Assembly: GCF_000282655.1 (NCBI RefSeq)
Contig: NZ_AKIV01000051.1
Location: 1 to 40,083 of the forward strand
Length of the DNA stretch: 40,083 nt
DNA from: Polaromonas sp. CF318
GTDB lineage: Bacteria; Pseudomonadota; Gammaproteobacteria; Burkholderiales; Burkholderiaceae_C
Reading direction: 5' to 3'
Part shown: positions 16,565 through 24,272 of the stretch, in pieces
Position numbering within the stretch: position 1 is the stretch's first letter
Layout of the letters: every line of letters begins with the position of its first letter
Notes under the pieces: generated by a model
What the model was told of the DNA's origin: nothing
What the model saw: the letters and a program-made list of their open reading frames with translations, nothing else
Database searches by the model: none
Translations under genes and position numbers: made by a program

Positions 16565-16804
16565 TCAGGGCGAGCGGCTCAGGCGCGGCGAGGCCAGCGC
16601 CTGCAACTGGTCGGAGATCGCCGTCTCCACCCCCGGGAGCTGTTTGAACAACTGCGCTTTTTCAAGCGTGGCGTGCAGCTGCCGCAAATCCTTGCTGCTG
16701 GTGGTGGCCTTGATCTGGGCGATTGCCGCCGTTGTGTTGCCGCTTTTGAGCACCGCCAGCATTTTGCTGACCCATTCGCTGGCGGCTGGTCGTTTCTGGT
16801 TCAT
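16565..16804 (-). CDS. small helical protein, function unknown
   Basis: A 79-residue minus-strand frame starting MNQKRPAASEWVSKML. It consists of short amphipathic helices (VLKSGNTTAAIAQIKAT, LRQLHATLEKAQLFKQL) ending in a basic tail. It is convergent with the preceding gene, with an 11-nt gap. I chose this start rather than a longer upstream frame because that frame runs antisense through the SnoaL-like gene at 16937. It is not recognised. The ordered helical pattern and clean fit between neighbours favour a real gene, but the evidence is modest. Confidence 0.5.
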   Translation of the reverse strand: MNQKRPAASEWVSKMLAVLKSGNTTAAIAQIKATTSSKDLRQLHATLEKAQLFKQLPGVETAISDQLQALASPRLSRSP

Positions 16805-16936
16805 GCGGCATTTTAGGGTTGTCCCGCAAAGCCGCGGGCTTGACCTTGAGTGCACTCCATGATTTTTAATGCCTCCAAGCCCTCGCAGCCTGCCGGGCCC
16901 CACGCCCGGTGTGACGGGCATTCCAGGAGATTCCTC

Positions 16937-17389
16937 ATGAGCGCAGCATCCATCGCCGCCACCACGGCGGCCAACAAAAAGCACATCCAGCAAGTCATGG
17001 CCGAGCTGGACAAAGGCAATGGCAAGCCCTTTATCGAAGCCATGGCCGACGATGTTTCGTGGACAATCCCGGGCGACACGCCCTGGTCGCGCACCTACGG
17101 CGGCAAGCAGGCGGTCCTGCAGGAACTGCTGCGGCCTGTGTATGCCCAATTCGCCACGCCTTACTTCAGCACCACGCGCCGTGTGATGGCGGACGGCGAC
17201 ATGGTCGTCATCGAATTCGACGGGCGGGTCACCACCAAGGCCGGCAAGGCCTACAACAACCGGTATTGCTATGTCTGCCGCATGGAGGGCGGGCGGATCA
17301 AGGACCTGGTGGAGTATTTCGACACCGCGCTGGTGAACTCGGCGCTCGAAGCCCCGTCCCCGGCCCATGCATCGGAACTTGCCGCCTGA
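16937..17389 (+). CDS. SnoaL-like / NTF2-fold protein
   Basis: A 150-residue protein with an AGGAGA ribosome site six bases before the ATG. The pattern is that of the ketosteroid-isomerase-like cone fold: an N-terminal helix (HIQQVMAELDKGNGKPFIEAM), DDVSWTIPGDTPWSRTYGGKQAV, then strands with VVIEFDGRVTTKAGKAYNNRYC and a final VEYFDTALV. DVSWTIPG and YGGKQAV are common in SnoaL-like proteins. The substrate cannot be read from the sequence, and many members are binding proteins rather than enzymes. It lies 23 nt upstream of the MerR regulator gene and may be co-transcribed with it. Confidence 0.8.
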   Translation: MSAASIAATTAANKKHIQQVMAELDKGNGKPFIEAMADDVSWTIPGDTPWSRTYGGKQAVLQELLRPVYAQFATPYFSTTRRVMADGDMVVIEFDGRVTTKAGKAYNNRYCYVCRMEGGRIKDLVEYFDTALVNSALEAPSPAHASELAA

Positions 17390-17412
17390 GGCACAACTTC
17401 ATACAGTCGGGC

Positions 17413-17868
17413 ATGGCTGAATCCTTTTTGATCGGGCAACTCGCCGCGCGCACAGGGCGCAGCGTGCACACCATACGCTGGTACGAGGCGCAGGGCTTGA
17501 TCCCCGGCGTGGCCCGCGACGGCGGGCGCCGCCGCGTCTATGGCGAGCTGCACATCAGCTGGCTGGAGCTGATGGATAGGCTGCGGCGCACCGGCATGTC
17601 GATTGCCGAAATGCGCGAGTACACCACGCTGGTCAAACAGGGCCGCAGCACCCTCGCCAAGCGGCAGGCGCTGCTGCGGGCGCACCGTGAGCAGGTCAAG
17701 GCCATGATTACCGAGTGGCAACTGGCGCTCAGGCTGCTGGACAGCAAGATCGATTTCTACGACGAATGGGTGGCCTCGGGCAAACGGCCGGTGCTGAAGG
17801 TGGTGGAGGGCTCTTCCGCGCTCGCATCCCGGCCCAAGGCAAAGCCGCGTCGGACTCTGAAGGCTTAG
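17413..17868 (+). CDS. MerR-family transcriptional regulator
   Basis: A 151-residue protein. The N-terminal winged helix-turn-helix is clear: FLIGQLAARTGRSVHTIRWYEAQGLIP, with the family's TIRWYE core and a following GRRRVY wing. Then comes LRRTGMSIAEMREYTTLVKQG, the second helix pair, and a coiled-coil dimerisation helix (LLRAHREQVKAMITEWQLAL). The C-terminus is a basic tail (RPKAKPRRTLKA). No metal-binding cysteine pair is seen, so it probably senses an organic ligand or stress rather than a heavy metal. Its 3' end overlaps the convergent tetR gene by four bases. Confidence 0.9.
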   Translation: MAESFLIGQLAARTGRSVHTIRWYEAQGLIPGVARDGGRRRVYGELHISWLELMDRLRRTGMSIAEMREYTTLVKQGRSTLAKRQALLRAHREQVKAMITEWQLALRLLDSKIDFYDEWVASGKRPVLKVVEGSSALASRPKAKPRRTLKA

Positions 17869-18425
17869 CCGGCGGGCGCCTCCAGCGCATCGAGCAACAG
17901 GCGCAGGCTCACCAGCGCCGCTTCGCCGCCTTCCATCTGCGCCCGCACGATGGCGCCATCCACGGCCAGCGCCGCCGCGCCGGCAATGGCTTGCTGGCGC
18001 GGGCCGGCCGGCAGCAGGCCGGCAATGGCCTGGCGCATCTCGTTTTTGTGCTTCTGCACGATCTGCGCGACGCCGGGCAGGGCGCCCGCTTCGGCCGTGG
18101 TATTGATGAAAGCGCAGCCGCGAAACTGCGGGTCGGCAAACCATTCGGCCAGCGCGGGCAGCAGCGGCGCCAGGCCGCCGCCGGCCGTTGCGCCGTGCCG
18201 CCCCAGGGCATCGACAAACCAGGCCATCCAGCGTTCATGGCGATAGTCCAGGAAGGTGCGGATCAGTTCGTCCTTGCTCGGAAAGCAGCGGTAAAAAGTG
18301 AGCTTGGCCACGCCCGACTCGGCAATGATGCGGTCTATGCCGGTGGCGCGCAGGCCGTCACGGTAGAACAGGTCGTGCGCGGTGAGCAGGATGCGCTCGC
18401 GCGGGGAAGGGGCTGAAACGTCCAT
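17865..18425 (-). CDS. TetR-family transcriptional repressor
   Basis: A 186-residue protein with the TetR HTH at the N-terminus: RILLTAHDLFYRDGLRATGIDRIIAESGVAKLTFYRCFPSKDELI, containing the typical VAKLTFYRCFPSKD recognition region. The C-terminal ligand domain carries FRGCAFINTTAEA, similar to TetR regulators of the TetR_C_13/LmrA-like type that act on small oxygen- or ester-bearing compounds. The gene is divergent from the DUF1348 gene at 18538. The shared 112-nt intergenic region holds two perfect palindromes (18435-18452 and 18473-18490), which are the likely operators for self-regulation and control of the divergent gene. Confidence 0.92.
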   Translation of the reverse strand: MDVSAPSPRERILLTAHDLFYRDGLRATGIDRIIAESGVAKLTFYRCFPSKDELIRTFLDYRHERWMAWFVDALGRHGATAGGGLAPLLPALAEWFADPQFRGCAFINTTAEAGALPGVAQIVQKHKNEMRQAIAGLLPAGPRQQAIAGAAALAVDGAIVRAQMEGGEAALVSLRLLLDALEAPAG

Positions 18426-18434
18426 GGCCCGATT

Positions 18435-18452
18435 GTAGACAAGTCTGTCTAC
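18435..18452. promoter_or_regulatory. palindromic operator 1 for the TetR regulator
   Basis: GTAGACAAGTCTGTCTAC: arms GTAGACA/TGTCTAC, a 7-bp perfect inverted repeat around a 4-bp centre. It is ten bases upstream of the tetR start codon, the right place to block its own expression. It is the exact reverse complement of operator 2. Confidence 0.8.
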
Positions 18453-18472
18453 TTATGCCAGAATTCCAGCAG

Positions 18473-18490
18473 GTAGACAGACTTGTCTAC
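18473..18490. promoter_or_regulatory. palindromic operator 2 for the TetR regulator
   Basis: GTAGACAGACTTGTCTAC: the same arms GTAGACA/TGTCTAC with the centre GACT instead of AGTC. It lies 47 nt upstream of the DUF1348 ATG. Centre-to-centre distance to operator 1 is 38 bp, so two TetR dimers could bind the same stretch. Confidence 0.8.
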
Positions 18491-18537
18491 TTTTTTCTGT
18501 GACACCTCCACCCCGCCCACATTCAAAGGATCCCTCC

Positions 18538-19005
18538 ATGGAAACCCGTCCGCCGCTCCCGCCCTTCACCCACGACACCGCCGTGCAGAAAGTCCGCGCC
18601 GCCGAAGACGGCTGGAACACGCGCGACCCGCAGCGCGTGTCGCTGGCCTATACGGCGCAAAGCCGCTGGCGCAACCGCGCCGAATTCGTCACCGGCCGCG
18701 ACGACATCGTCGGGCTGCTGTCGCGCAAATGGGCGCGCGAGCTGGACTACCGCCTGATCAAGGAGCTGTGGGCCTTCGGCGGCAACCGCATCGCGGTGCG
18801 TTTTGCCTACGAGTGGCATGACGATGCCGGCAACTGGTTCCGCTCCTACGGCAATGAAAATTGGGAGTTTGACGAGATGGGCCTGATGGCGGTGCGCCAC
18901 GCCAGCATCAACGACCTGCCCATCAAGGCGGCCGATCGCAAGTTTTTCTGGCCGCTGGGCCGTCGCCCGGACGACCACCCAAGCCTGAGCGACCTGGGAC
19001 TGTGA
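18538..19005 (+). CDS. DUF1348 / NTF2-like protein
   Basis: A 155-residue protein starting [19 protein letters not shown], with a ribosome site (AAAGGATCC) just upstream. It contains [54 protein letters not shown] and [29 protein letters not shown], which together are the recognised DUF1348 signature of the NTF2-like superfamily, at the normal length. The function of the family is not established; members commonly sit beside TetR regulators and redox enzymes. Here the divergent TetR regulator and the twin palindromes indicate that the gene is inducible by whatever that TetR protein senses. Confidence 0.9.
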   Translation: METRPPLPPFTHDTAVQKVRAAEDGWNTRDPQRVSLAYTAQSRWRNRAEFVTGRDDIVGLLSRKWARELDYRLIKELWAFGGNRIAVRFAYEWHDDAGNWFRSYGNENWEFDEMGLMAVRHASINDLPIKAADRKFFWPLGRRPDDHPSLSDLGL

Positions 19006-19120
19006 GGGGTCTCGGGGAAGGGCTGTAGAATCCACGTCCCCCTGCGCACCGTTGAAGGCGCTGCGTGACCTGAATTTGCCCCCGGCCCTTGCCGGGGCGC
19101 CCCACCCGAGTGACCGCGTT

Positions 19121-19645
19121 TTGACTGACTCCCGCACCCCGCCGGCCGGCCCGGACCACGAATCCCTCCACGAAGACCAGCCCGTTCTCCAGGAGCCGCG
19201 GCTTTGGCGCGGCGACGGCTGGACGGCCAAGGTCATCAAGAACGAGGACGACGACGGCTGGGCCGTCGCCATGATCAAGGACGGCGAGCCCGAGCCCGCG
19301 CTGGTCGGCCCCTGGACCATGGGGCGCGACAAGAAAAATCCCAAGCCGCTGGACGGGCCCGCTTTCAGCACGCTGGTGAAAACCGCCTCGGAATTCGTGC
19401 GTAGGCACGAGCAGCAACTGCATGCCACGCTGCACCAGAGCATCACGGTGACTGCCCATGCGGTGCGTGTCACGGTGACGCTGGACATCGTTCCCGACGA
19501 GGACAATCCGCACGGCCTGCTCAGCGCCGCCGACGAGGCCGGTGAACCATTGGCGCAGGTGCGCGTGGCGCCGTCCTTCAAGCTCAGCCGCGCCAGCGCC
19601 GTGGCCTGGGCTGAAAGCGGCTTTGCCAAGCCGGCCGGCCGGTGA
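19121..19645 (+). CDS. uncharacterised protein overlapping the Hsp70-like gene
   Basis: About 174 residues if translation starts at the TTG at 19121 (MTDSRTPPAGPDHES); an earlier TTG at 19052 is the alternative, so the start is uncertain. It is acidic and soluble, with WRGDGWTAKVIKNEDDDGWAVAMI, GPWTMGRDKKNPKPLD and FVRRHEQQLHATLHQS. I do not recognise a named domain. Its stop overlaps the GTG start of the Hsp70-like gene by four bases, so the two are translationally coupled and probably work together, perhaps as a chaperone with a dedicated client or adaptor. Confidence 0.75.
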   Translation: MTDSRTPPAGPDHESLHEDQPVLQEPRLWRGDGWTAKVIKNEDDDGWAVAMIKDGEPEPALVGPWTMGRDKKNPKPLDGPAFSTLVKTASEFVRRHEQQLHATLHQSITVTAHAVRVTVTLDIVPDEDNPHGLLSAADEAGEPLAQVRVAPSFKLSRASAVAWAESGFAKPAGR

Positions 19646-20898
19646 GCGTGCCCAAAGCCTGCGGCATAGACTTCGGCACCTCCAATTCCACGGCGGGCTG
19701 GAGCCGGCCCGGCTTGCCCGCGCTGCTGCCGCTCGAAGGCGGCAAACCGACGCTGCCTTCCGTGGTGTTTTTCCATGCCGAGGACGAGCATGTGAGCTAC
19801 GGCCGCGCGGCGCTGGCCGATTACCTGGCCGGTTACGAAGGGCGCTTGATGCGCTCGCTCAAAAGCCTGCTGGGCACGGCCATGATCGACGACCACACCG
19901 AGGTCGGCGGCCGCGCGCTGCCGTTTCGGGTGCTGCTGGCGCAGTTCATCGGTGAGCTCAAGCACCGCGCCGAAAAAGCCGCCGACCAATCTTTCAGCCG
20001 GGCGGTGCTGGGCCGCCCGGTGTTCTTTGTGGACGACGACCCGCAAGCCGACAAGAAGGCCGAAAACACCCTGGCCGAGATCGCCCACGCGGTCGGCCTC
20101 AAAGACATTGCCTTCCAGTACGAGCCCATCGCGGCGGCCTTCGACTACGAGTCGCAGATCCGCCGCGAAGAGCTGGTGCTGGTGGTGGACATAGGCGGCG
20201 GTACCTCGGACTTCGCGCTGGTGCGCCTGTCGCCGGAGCGCGCGAAGAAGGCCGAGCGGCGCGGCGACATCCTGGCCAGCGGCGGCGTGCACATAGGCGG
20301 CACCGATTTCGACAAATACCTGAGCCTGGCCAGCGTCATGCCCACGCTGGGGCTGGGCAGCCGGCTGGTGAGCGGGCTGGAGGTGCCCTCGGCCCAGTAC
20401 TTCAACCTCGCGACCTGGCACACCATCAACCAGGCCTACAGCAAGAAGTCCTGGACGCAGATCAGCGACATACGGCGCGGCGCGGTCGACAAGGACAAGC
20501 TGGACCGCCTGCAGAACCTGGTGCGCGAGCGCGCCGGCCACTGGCTGGCGATGCAGGTCGAGGCGGCCAAGATCACGCTGTCCGATGCGCCCGAGGCCGT
20601 CATGGACCTGGGGCGCATCGCCCCGGGCGAGACGCTCACCTTGCACCGGCCCGACTTTGACGGCGCCATCAGCGAACTTGTGGGCACGGTGTCGCGCACC
20701 GTCCTGGGCCTGCTCAAGGACGCCGGCGTCGACCCGGACGCCATAGACACCGTGTTCTTCACCGGCGGCTCCAGCGGCGTGCCCCTGCTGCGCGAGCAGA
20801 TTTCCGCCTTGCTGCCGCAGGCGCGCAGCGTGGAGGGCGACCGCTTCGGCAGCATTGGCGCGGGGCTGGCGCTCGATGCGGTGCGCAAGTTCGGCTAG
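19642..20898 (+). CDS. short Hsp70-family (YegD-like) ATPase
   Basis: A 418-residue protein beginning GTG at 19642. The actin/Hsp70 nucleotide motifs are all visible: phosphate-1 GIDFGTSNSTAG near residue 8, YEPIAAAFDYE near 160, phosphate-2 VVDIGGGTSDFAL near 181, and the adenosine motif FFTGGSSGVPLLR near 371. The chain ends soon after the ATPase domain, so the substrate-binding beta domain and lid of DnaK are missing. This is the layout of the E. coli YegD type. The coupled upstream protein could supply substrate recognition. It is probably cytoplasmic and its exact role is unknown. Confidence 0.9.
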   Translation: MSVPKACGIDFGTSNSTAGWSRPGLPALLPLEGGKPTLPSVVFFHAEDEHVSYGRAALADYLAGYEGRLMRSLKSLLGTAMIDDHTEVGGRALPFRVLLAQFIGELKHRAEKAADQSFSRAVLGRPVFFVDDDPQADKKAENTLAEIAHAVGLKDIAFQYEPIAAAFDYESQIRREELVLVVDIGGGTSDFALVRLSPERAKKAERRGDILASGGVHIGGTDFDKYLSLASVMPTLGLGSRLVSGLEVPSAQYFNLATWHTINQAYSKKSWTQISDIRRGAVDKDKLDRLQNLVRERAGHWLAMQVEAAKITLSDAPEAVMDLGRIAPGETLTLHRPDFDGAISELVGTVSRTVLGLLKDAGVDPDAIDTVFFTGGSSGVPLLREQISALLPQARSVEGDRFGSIGAGLALDAVRKFG

Positions 20899-21008
20899 CG
20901 GACGGCGGCTGGAAGCTGCCGGCAACAGCCCCTGTTTCAAGCCCGTCGCGCGGCGGACCCGACTGGAGCTGCCTGGCCGGAGCTTGCCCCGTTTTCGGTT
21001 TGAGGTAT

Positions 21009-21061
21009 AAAACAATACTTAACTATCTGTTTTCCATAAAAAGATGGTTAAGTATTGTTTT
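21009..21061. promoter_or_regulatory. long inverted repeat upstream of hipBA
   Basis: AAAACAATACTTAACTATC (21009-21027) is complementary to GATGGTTAAGTATTGTTTT (21043-21061) at 18 of 19 positions, with a 15-base spacer, in a sharply AT-rich stretch. It lies 59 nt before the hipB start. It is a likely operator for the HipB-like repressor, or alternatively a transcript hairpin. Confidence 0.7.
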
Positions 21062-21086
21062 TAAATTTCTGAATAGATAAAATACT

Positions 21087-21107
21087 ATCGTTTTTATCGA
21101 AAACGAT
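21087..21107. promoter_or_regulatory. palindrome just upstream of hipB
   Basis: ATCGTTTT-TATCG-AAAACGAT is a perfect 8-bp inverted repeat with a 5-base centre, ending 12 nt before the hipB ATG. It overlaps where the promoter or ribosome site should be, so a protein bound here would shut off hipBA. The sequence differs from the first repeat, so two operators or two regulators are possible. Confidence 0.7.
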
Positions 21108-21119
21108 ATTTTTCTATTT

Positions 21120-21461
21120 ATGAAAACATTGTCTGAAATGGCGATCCTCCTTGAAGCGGAGCGGCAGCGCTTGATGCTGGACTACCAGGTCCTGGCCGAA
21201 AGGACAGGCCTCACGCCCCTGGCGGTACGCAACGTGCTCCAGGGCCGCAGCGCACCGCGCATCACCACTTTGATGGCGATTGCCGACCAGTTGGGACTGG
21301 AGGTGTTGCTGCTGCCCAAAGTGGTGGCCGCCGGCCTGCACGCGCACAGTGTCCAGGAGCCCGCGCCGCCCGCCTTGTCGCGGGTGGACCGCATCGTGGC
21401 CGAGACCTCGCTGCTCGCCGCGGCCGCGGCAGGCCCAAGGAAAGCCAAAGGTCCCTGGTAA
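21120..21461 (+). CDS. hipB: HipB-like XRE-family antitoxin/repressor
   Basis: A 113-residue protein with an N-terminal XRE helix-turn-helix: LLEAERQRLMLDYQVLAERTGLTPLAVRNVLQGRSAPRITTLMAIADQLGLEVLLLP, ending in the LGLEVLL strand that HipB uses to dimerise. The C-terminal tail is Ala/Pro-rich and longer than in E. coli HipB (88 residues). Its stop overlaps the hipA start as ATGA. In HipBA systems this protein binds operators before its own gene and holds the HipA kinase inactive. The palindromes at 21009-21061 and 21087-21107 are the natural targets. No ribosome site is obvious before the ATG. Confidence 0.87.
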   Translation: MKTLSEMAILLEAERQRLMLDYQVLAERTGLTPLAVRNVLQGRSAPRITTLMAIADQLGLEVLLLPKVVAAGLHAHSVQEPAPPALSRVDRIVAETSLLAAAAAGPRKAKGPW

Positions 21462-22813
21462 TGAACGTCCTGGCGCTGGATATCTATCTAGGCTCCCTGC
21501 GCGCCGGGCTGCTGTTCCAGTACGGCACGGGCAGCACGGCGCTCACGCGTTTCATTCCCGACGAGGCCTTCTGGTCGAATCCGGCATCGCCGGTGTTCTC
21601 ATGGGCTGCCACGGACGACGACGCGCAGCGCCGCGAGATTTTCTGGCGCAGCTACGTCAACACCCCGTTCTTCAATGCCGAAGGCGGGCGCCTGCCTGCC
21701 TTTTTTCAAAATCTGTTGCCCGAGGGGCCGCTGCGCCGCCACCTCGAGCAACTGCGCGGCTGCGGGCCCAACGACCATTTCGACATGCTGGCCGCCTGCG
21801 GCACCGACTTGCCGGGCAATGTTTATGCCTACCCGGCACACCTCGATGCCCAGGCGCTGGCCGGCGTGGTCACCCAGCACCATGACGCACTCGAGATGTC
21901 CGTCACCGCTGAGCCCTTGCCTGACGCAACCTCGCTGTCCGGCGTGCAGCCCAAGCTCGCGCTGGTGCAGCAGCAGGGCCGCTATGTGGCGCGCACCCGC
22001 GACGCCCAGGGCGCCCACATCATCGCCAAGCTGCCCACGGCGGAGTTCGCCCTGCTGCCCGAGGTGGAGGAACTCTCGCTGCGCCTGGCGCGGGCCGCGG
22101 GCGTGGACGTCTGCGAAGCCTGGCTGGCGCCCCTGGACGAGGTCGTGGCTGAGCAACCCTTTGTGCTTGGCGAGAGCCGGCATTTCCTGGCCGTCAAACG
22201 TTTTGACCGCGGCCCCCAGGGGCATGTCCATTGCGAGGATTTCGCGCAGATCCTGCGCATACAGCCCGAAGAAAAATACACCCACCCGGCCGCGAGTTAC
22301 GCCGCCATGGCCAGGACGCTGCGCGAAGGCATGAGCCTGCCGGCCCAGGTGGGCGAGGGCGCCGCGGAAGAACTGGTACGCCGCGTCATGGTCAATGAAA
22401 TGCTGGGCAACTATGACGCCCACGTCAAGAATTTCGGCGTGCTGTACCGCGACGGCCGCACGCCCGAGCTGTCGCCGGCCTACGACGTGGTCGCCTATGC
22501 GGCCTACCTGGGCGGGCGCGGCCACGCGCTGCGCTTTGTGCCCGGCGGTGAAAAGCAGGCCAGGCTCACGGCCCAGACCTTGCGCAGCTTTTGCAATGCC
22601 ACCGGCATGTTCGAAACACGCGTGCGCAGCGTGCTCAATGAGGCGGTGGGCAAGGCCTGCGAGTCTTGGCCGCAGATGATTGCCGACAGCGCCCTGTTGG
22701 AGCGGCAAAAGCAGAACCTGCTCAAACACTTCGAGGCGTGCGACGCTGTGAAAAGCTGGCGGGCCCGGCGCGCGGCGGGCGCCAGGCGCAGGGTGGCGTC
22801 CGTGCCGCCATGA
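21461..22813 (+). CDS. hipA: HipA-family serine/threonine kinase toxin
   Basis: A 450-residue protein, the usual length of HipA. The N-terminal subdomain ends in FFQNLLPEGPLRRHLEQL near residue 84. Next are SLSGVQPKLAL near 159 (the Ser/Gly-rich loop that ejects or binds ATP), AHIIAKLPT (ATP-binding Lys), and YTHPAASYAAM. The catalytic loop is NEMLGNYDAHVKNFGVLY near 312-330 (Asp-x-His-x-Lys-Asn) and the metal-binding Asp is in LSPAYDVVAY near 336. All catalytic residues are present, so the kinase should be active. E. coli HipA phosphorylates glutamyl-tRNA synthetase and causes growth arrest; the target here is not known. The His-to-Val change in the usual RHAKN loop is noted. Confidence 0.92.
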   Translation: MNVLALDIYLGSLRAGLLFQYGTGSTALTRFIPDEAFWSNPASPVFSWAATDDDAQRREIFWRSYVNTPFFNAEGGRLPAFFQNLLPEGPLRRHLEQLRGCGPNDHFDMLAACGTDLPGNVYAYPAHLDAQALAGVVTQHHDALEMSVTAEPLPDATSLSGVQPKLALVQQQGRYVARTRDAQGAHIIAKLPTAEFALLPEVEELSLRLARAAGVDVCEAWLAPLDEVVAEQPFVLGESRHFLAVKRFDRGPQGHVHCEDFAQILRIQPEEKYTHPAASYAAMARTLREGMSLPAQVGEGAAEELVRRVMVNEMLGNYDAHVKNFGVLYRDGRTPELSPAYDVVAYAAYLGGRGHALRFVPGGEKQARLTAQTLRSFCNATGMFETRVRSVLNEAVGKACESWPQMIADSALLERQKQNLLKHFEACDAVKSWRARRAAGARRRVASVPP

Positions 22814-22883
22814 AACAGCGGCCTTTGCGCAGCCCGCATGACAAAATGCCCCATCGCCAACCCTTGATGCCCGGAGCTCCCGC

Positions 22884-23336
22884 ATGAATTTCGCGCCCGA
22901 CCTTGCCACGGTCACCCACGGCATCCAGCTGGCCGTGGCGCCGGTGTTTCTGCTCACCGCCGTCTCGGGCATGATCGCCGCCGTGGCCGGCCGCCTGGCG
23001 CGCATCATCGACCGCGCGCGCTTCCTGGAAAACCGGCTGGAAGCCGGCGGCGTGGAAGACACCCGCGCGCAGCGCATGTATGCCGAGCTGCGCGAACTTC
23101 GCCACCGTGGCTGGCTGGTCAACATCTGCATCGCCTTGCTGACTTTTTGCGCGATCCTGATCGGCAGCACCATCATCCTGCTGTTCCTCGGCGAAACCAG
23201 CGAGCTGCCGACGTTGCGGATTGCGACGGTGTGCTTTTTGTCGGGCGTGGTTTGTTTTTTGCTGGCCCTGGTGTGCTTTCTGGCCGAGACCTTGCTGGCG
23301 ACACGATTGCTGAAATTCGCGGAGCCTTCGAGCTAG
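22884..23336 (+). CDS. DUF2721 membrane protein
   Basis: A 150-residue protein with three hydrophobic segments: GIQLAVAPVFLLTAVSGMIAAVA at the N-terminus, LVNICIALLTFCAILIGSTIILLFLG near residue 80-105, and TVCFLSGVVCFLLALVCFLAETLLA near the C-terminus. Between the first two lies the characteristic RLARIIDRARFLENRL, the conserved motif of DUF2721. Its function is not known. It is probably an inner-membrane protein, separately transcribed from the HipBA pair 70 nt upstream. Confidence 0.88.
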   Translation: MNFAPDLATVTHGIQLAVAPVFLLTAVSGMIAAVAGRLARIIDRARFLENRLEAGGVEDTRAQRMYAELRELRHRGWLVNICIALLTFCAILIGSTIILLFLGETSELPTLRIATVCFLSGVVCFLLALVCFLAETLLATRLLKFAEPSS

Positions 23337-23520
23337 GGCCTGAATGTGAGCAAATGTAGGACGCTGCATCAGCTTGTTGCCCTACAGACGTATTCCTTTC
23401 ACGGTGGCGAGAATGGGCAAAGCCCCGTCAACGGCCGCGCAAGCCTTTCGTTGAACAGTCAGGCATGCGGCCAACGCCCTGTTTGCTGCATGCCCTTATC
23501 AAAATCACCGGAGAACCATA

Positions 23521-24048
23521 ATGAAAACCACCACGATGACACGCAGCCTTGCGCTGCTGATGGCGGCCACCCTGGCCTGTTCCACGAGTTTTGCCGAGAA
23601 GCCCGAATGGGCGGGCGGCGGCAAAAACAAGGGCAACAAGCATGAGCAGCAGGCGGAGCAGTCCGATCACGGCAACCAGGAGCCGGGCGGTAAAAAAGCC
23701 AAGAAAAACAAACAGGCCGCCGAGGTCAAGGTCGGCGGCTATTTTGTGCCGCAGCAGCGTGTGGTGGTCCAGAACTACTACGGCAAGCAGTTCAAGGCCG
23801 GCCACTGCCCCCCGGGCCTGGCGAAGAAGAACAACGGCTGCCTGCCGCCAGGCCAGGCCAAGAAATACGCCATCGGCCAGCCGCTGCCGCGCGACATCGT
23901 CTATTACCCCGTGCCCGCGGCTGTGGTGGTGCAGCTGGGTGCCCCGCCCGCCGGGCACAAGTATGTGCGGGTTGCCACCGACATTCTGTTGATTGCGGTG
24001 GGGACCAGCATGGTGGTGGACGCCATCCAGGATCTGGGTTCTATTTAA
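23521..24048 (+). CDS. CigR/RcnB-like exported protein
   Basis: A 175-residue protein with a signal peptide (LALLMAATLACSTSFA, cleavage near residue 25). A highly charged, Lys/Gly/Gln-rich low-complexity region follows (KPEWAGGGKNKGNKHEQQAE), then VPQQRVVVQNYYGKQFKAGHCPPGLAKKNNGCLPPGQAKKYAIGQPL. The C-terminus is a RcnB-like segment with VRVATDILLIAVGTSMVVDAI. The PPGLAKKNNGCLPPGQ block is typical of the CigR family, named after a Salmonella anti-virulence effector regulator. Molecular function is unsettled. It is expected in the periplasm or attached to the membrane. Confidence 0.85.
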   Translation: MKTTTMTRSLALLMAATLACSTSFAEKPEWAGGGKNKGNKHEQQAEQSDHGNQEPGGKKAKKNKQAAEVKVGGYFVPQQRVVVQNYYGKQFKAGHCPPGLAKKNNGCLPPGQAKKYAIGQPLPRDIVYYPVPAAVVVQLGAPPAGHKYVRVATDILLIAVGTSMVVDAIQDLGSI

Positions 24049-24089
24049 ATTTGGTTTTTTTCCGGCGGTTGCTTTCTTTGCTGAGGGCG

Positions 24090-24116
24090 GCTGGCCGGGG
24101 GCGGCACCCGGCCAGC
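24090..24116. other. GC-rich hairpin between cigR-like and isochorismatase-like genes
   Basis: GCTGGCCGGG and CCCGGCCAGC form a perfect 10-bp stem with a 7-base loop. No T-run follows, so it is not a standard intrinsic terminator. A weaker 6-bp stem follows at 24192-24209 (GCCGGG/CCCGGC). Confidence 0.65.
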
Positions 24117-24141
24117 AGTCCTTGACAAGGGACGGAGACGA

Positions 24142-24169
24142 GGGAGTGGGGAGTGTGGGGGAGTGGGGG
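24142..24169 (+). other. putative G-quadruplex motif
   Basis: Four runs of three to five G separated by AGT, AGTGT and AGT on the plus strand. This fits the usual four-run, short-loop pattern and lies about 100 nt before the isochorismatase-like start codon, within or next to its promoter or leader. Confidence 0.55.
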
Positions 24170-24272
24170 AGTTGGATGAGGGGTACGCCTCGCCGGGGCA
24201 AGACCCGGCCCGGCCAAATCTTGCCCTTACATTTAACCATCCACTCCTCAATTATTTCCAGGAACCCCCTCG

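Noticed and set aside
18523..21015. Very long open frame on the minus strand (about 830 codons)
   Set aside because: It is antisense to the DUF1348, unknown and Hsp70-like genes, has His/Gln/Arg-rich low-complexity translation, and arises from the high GC at third codon positions of the real genes.
21599..23176. 525-codon minus-strand frame
   Set aside because: Antisense to hipA, which has full catalytic motifs; compositionally a shadow frame.
24090..24116. Intrinsic terminator of the cigR-like gene
   Set aside because: The stem is strong but is followed by AGTCCTTG, with no T-run.
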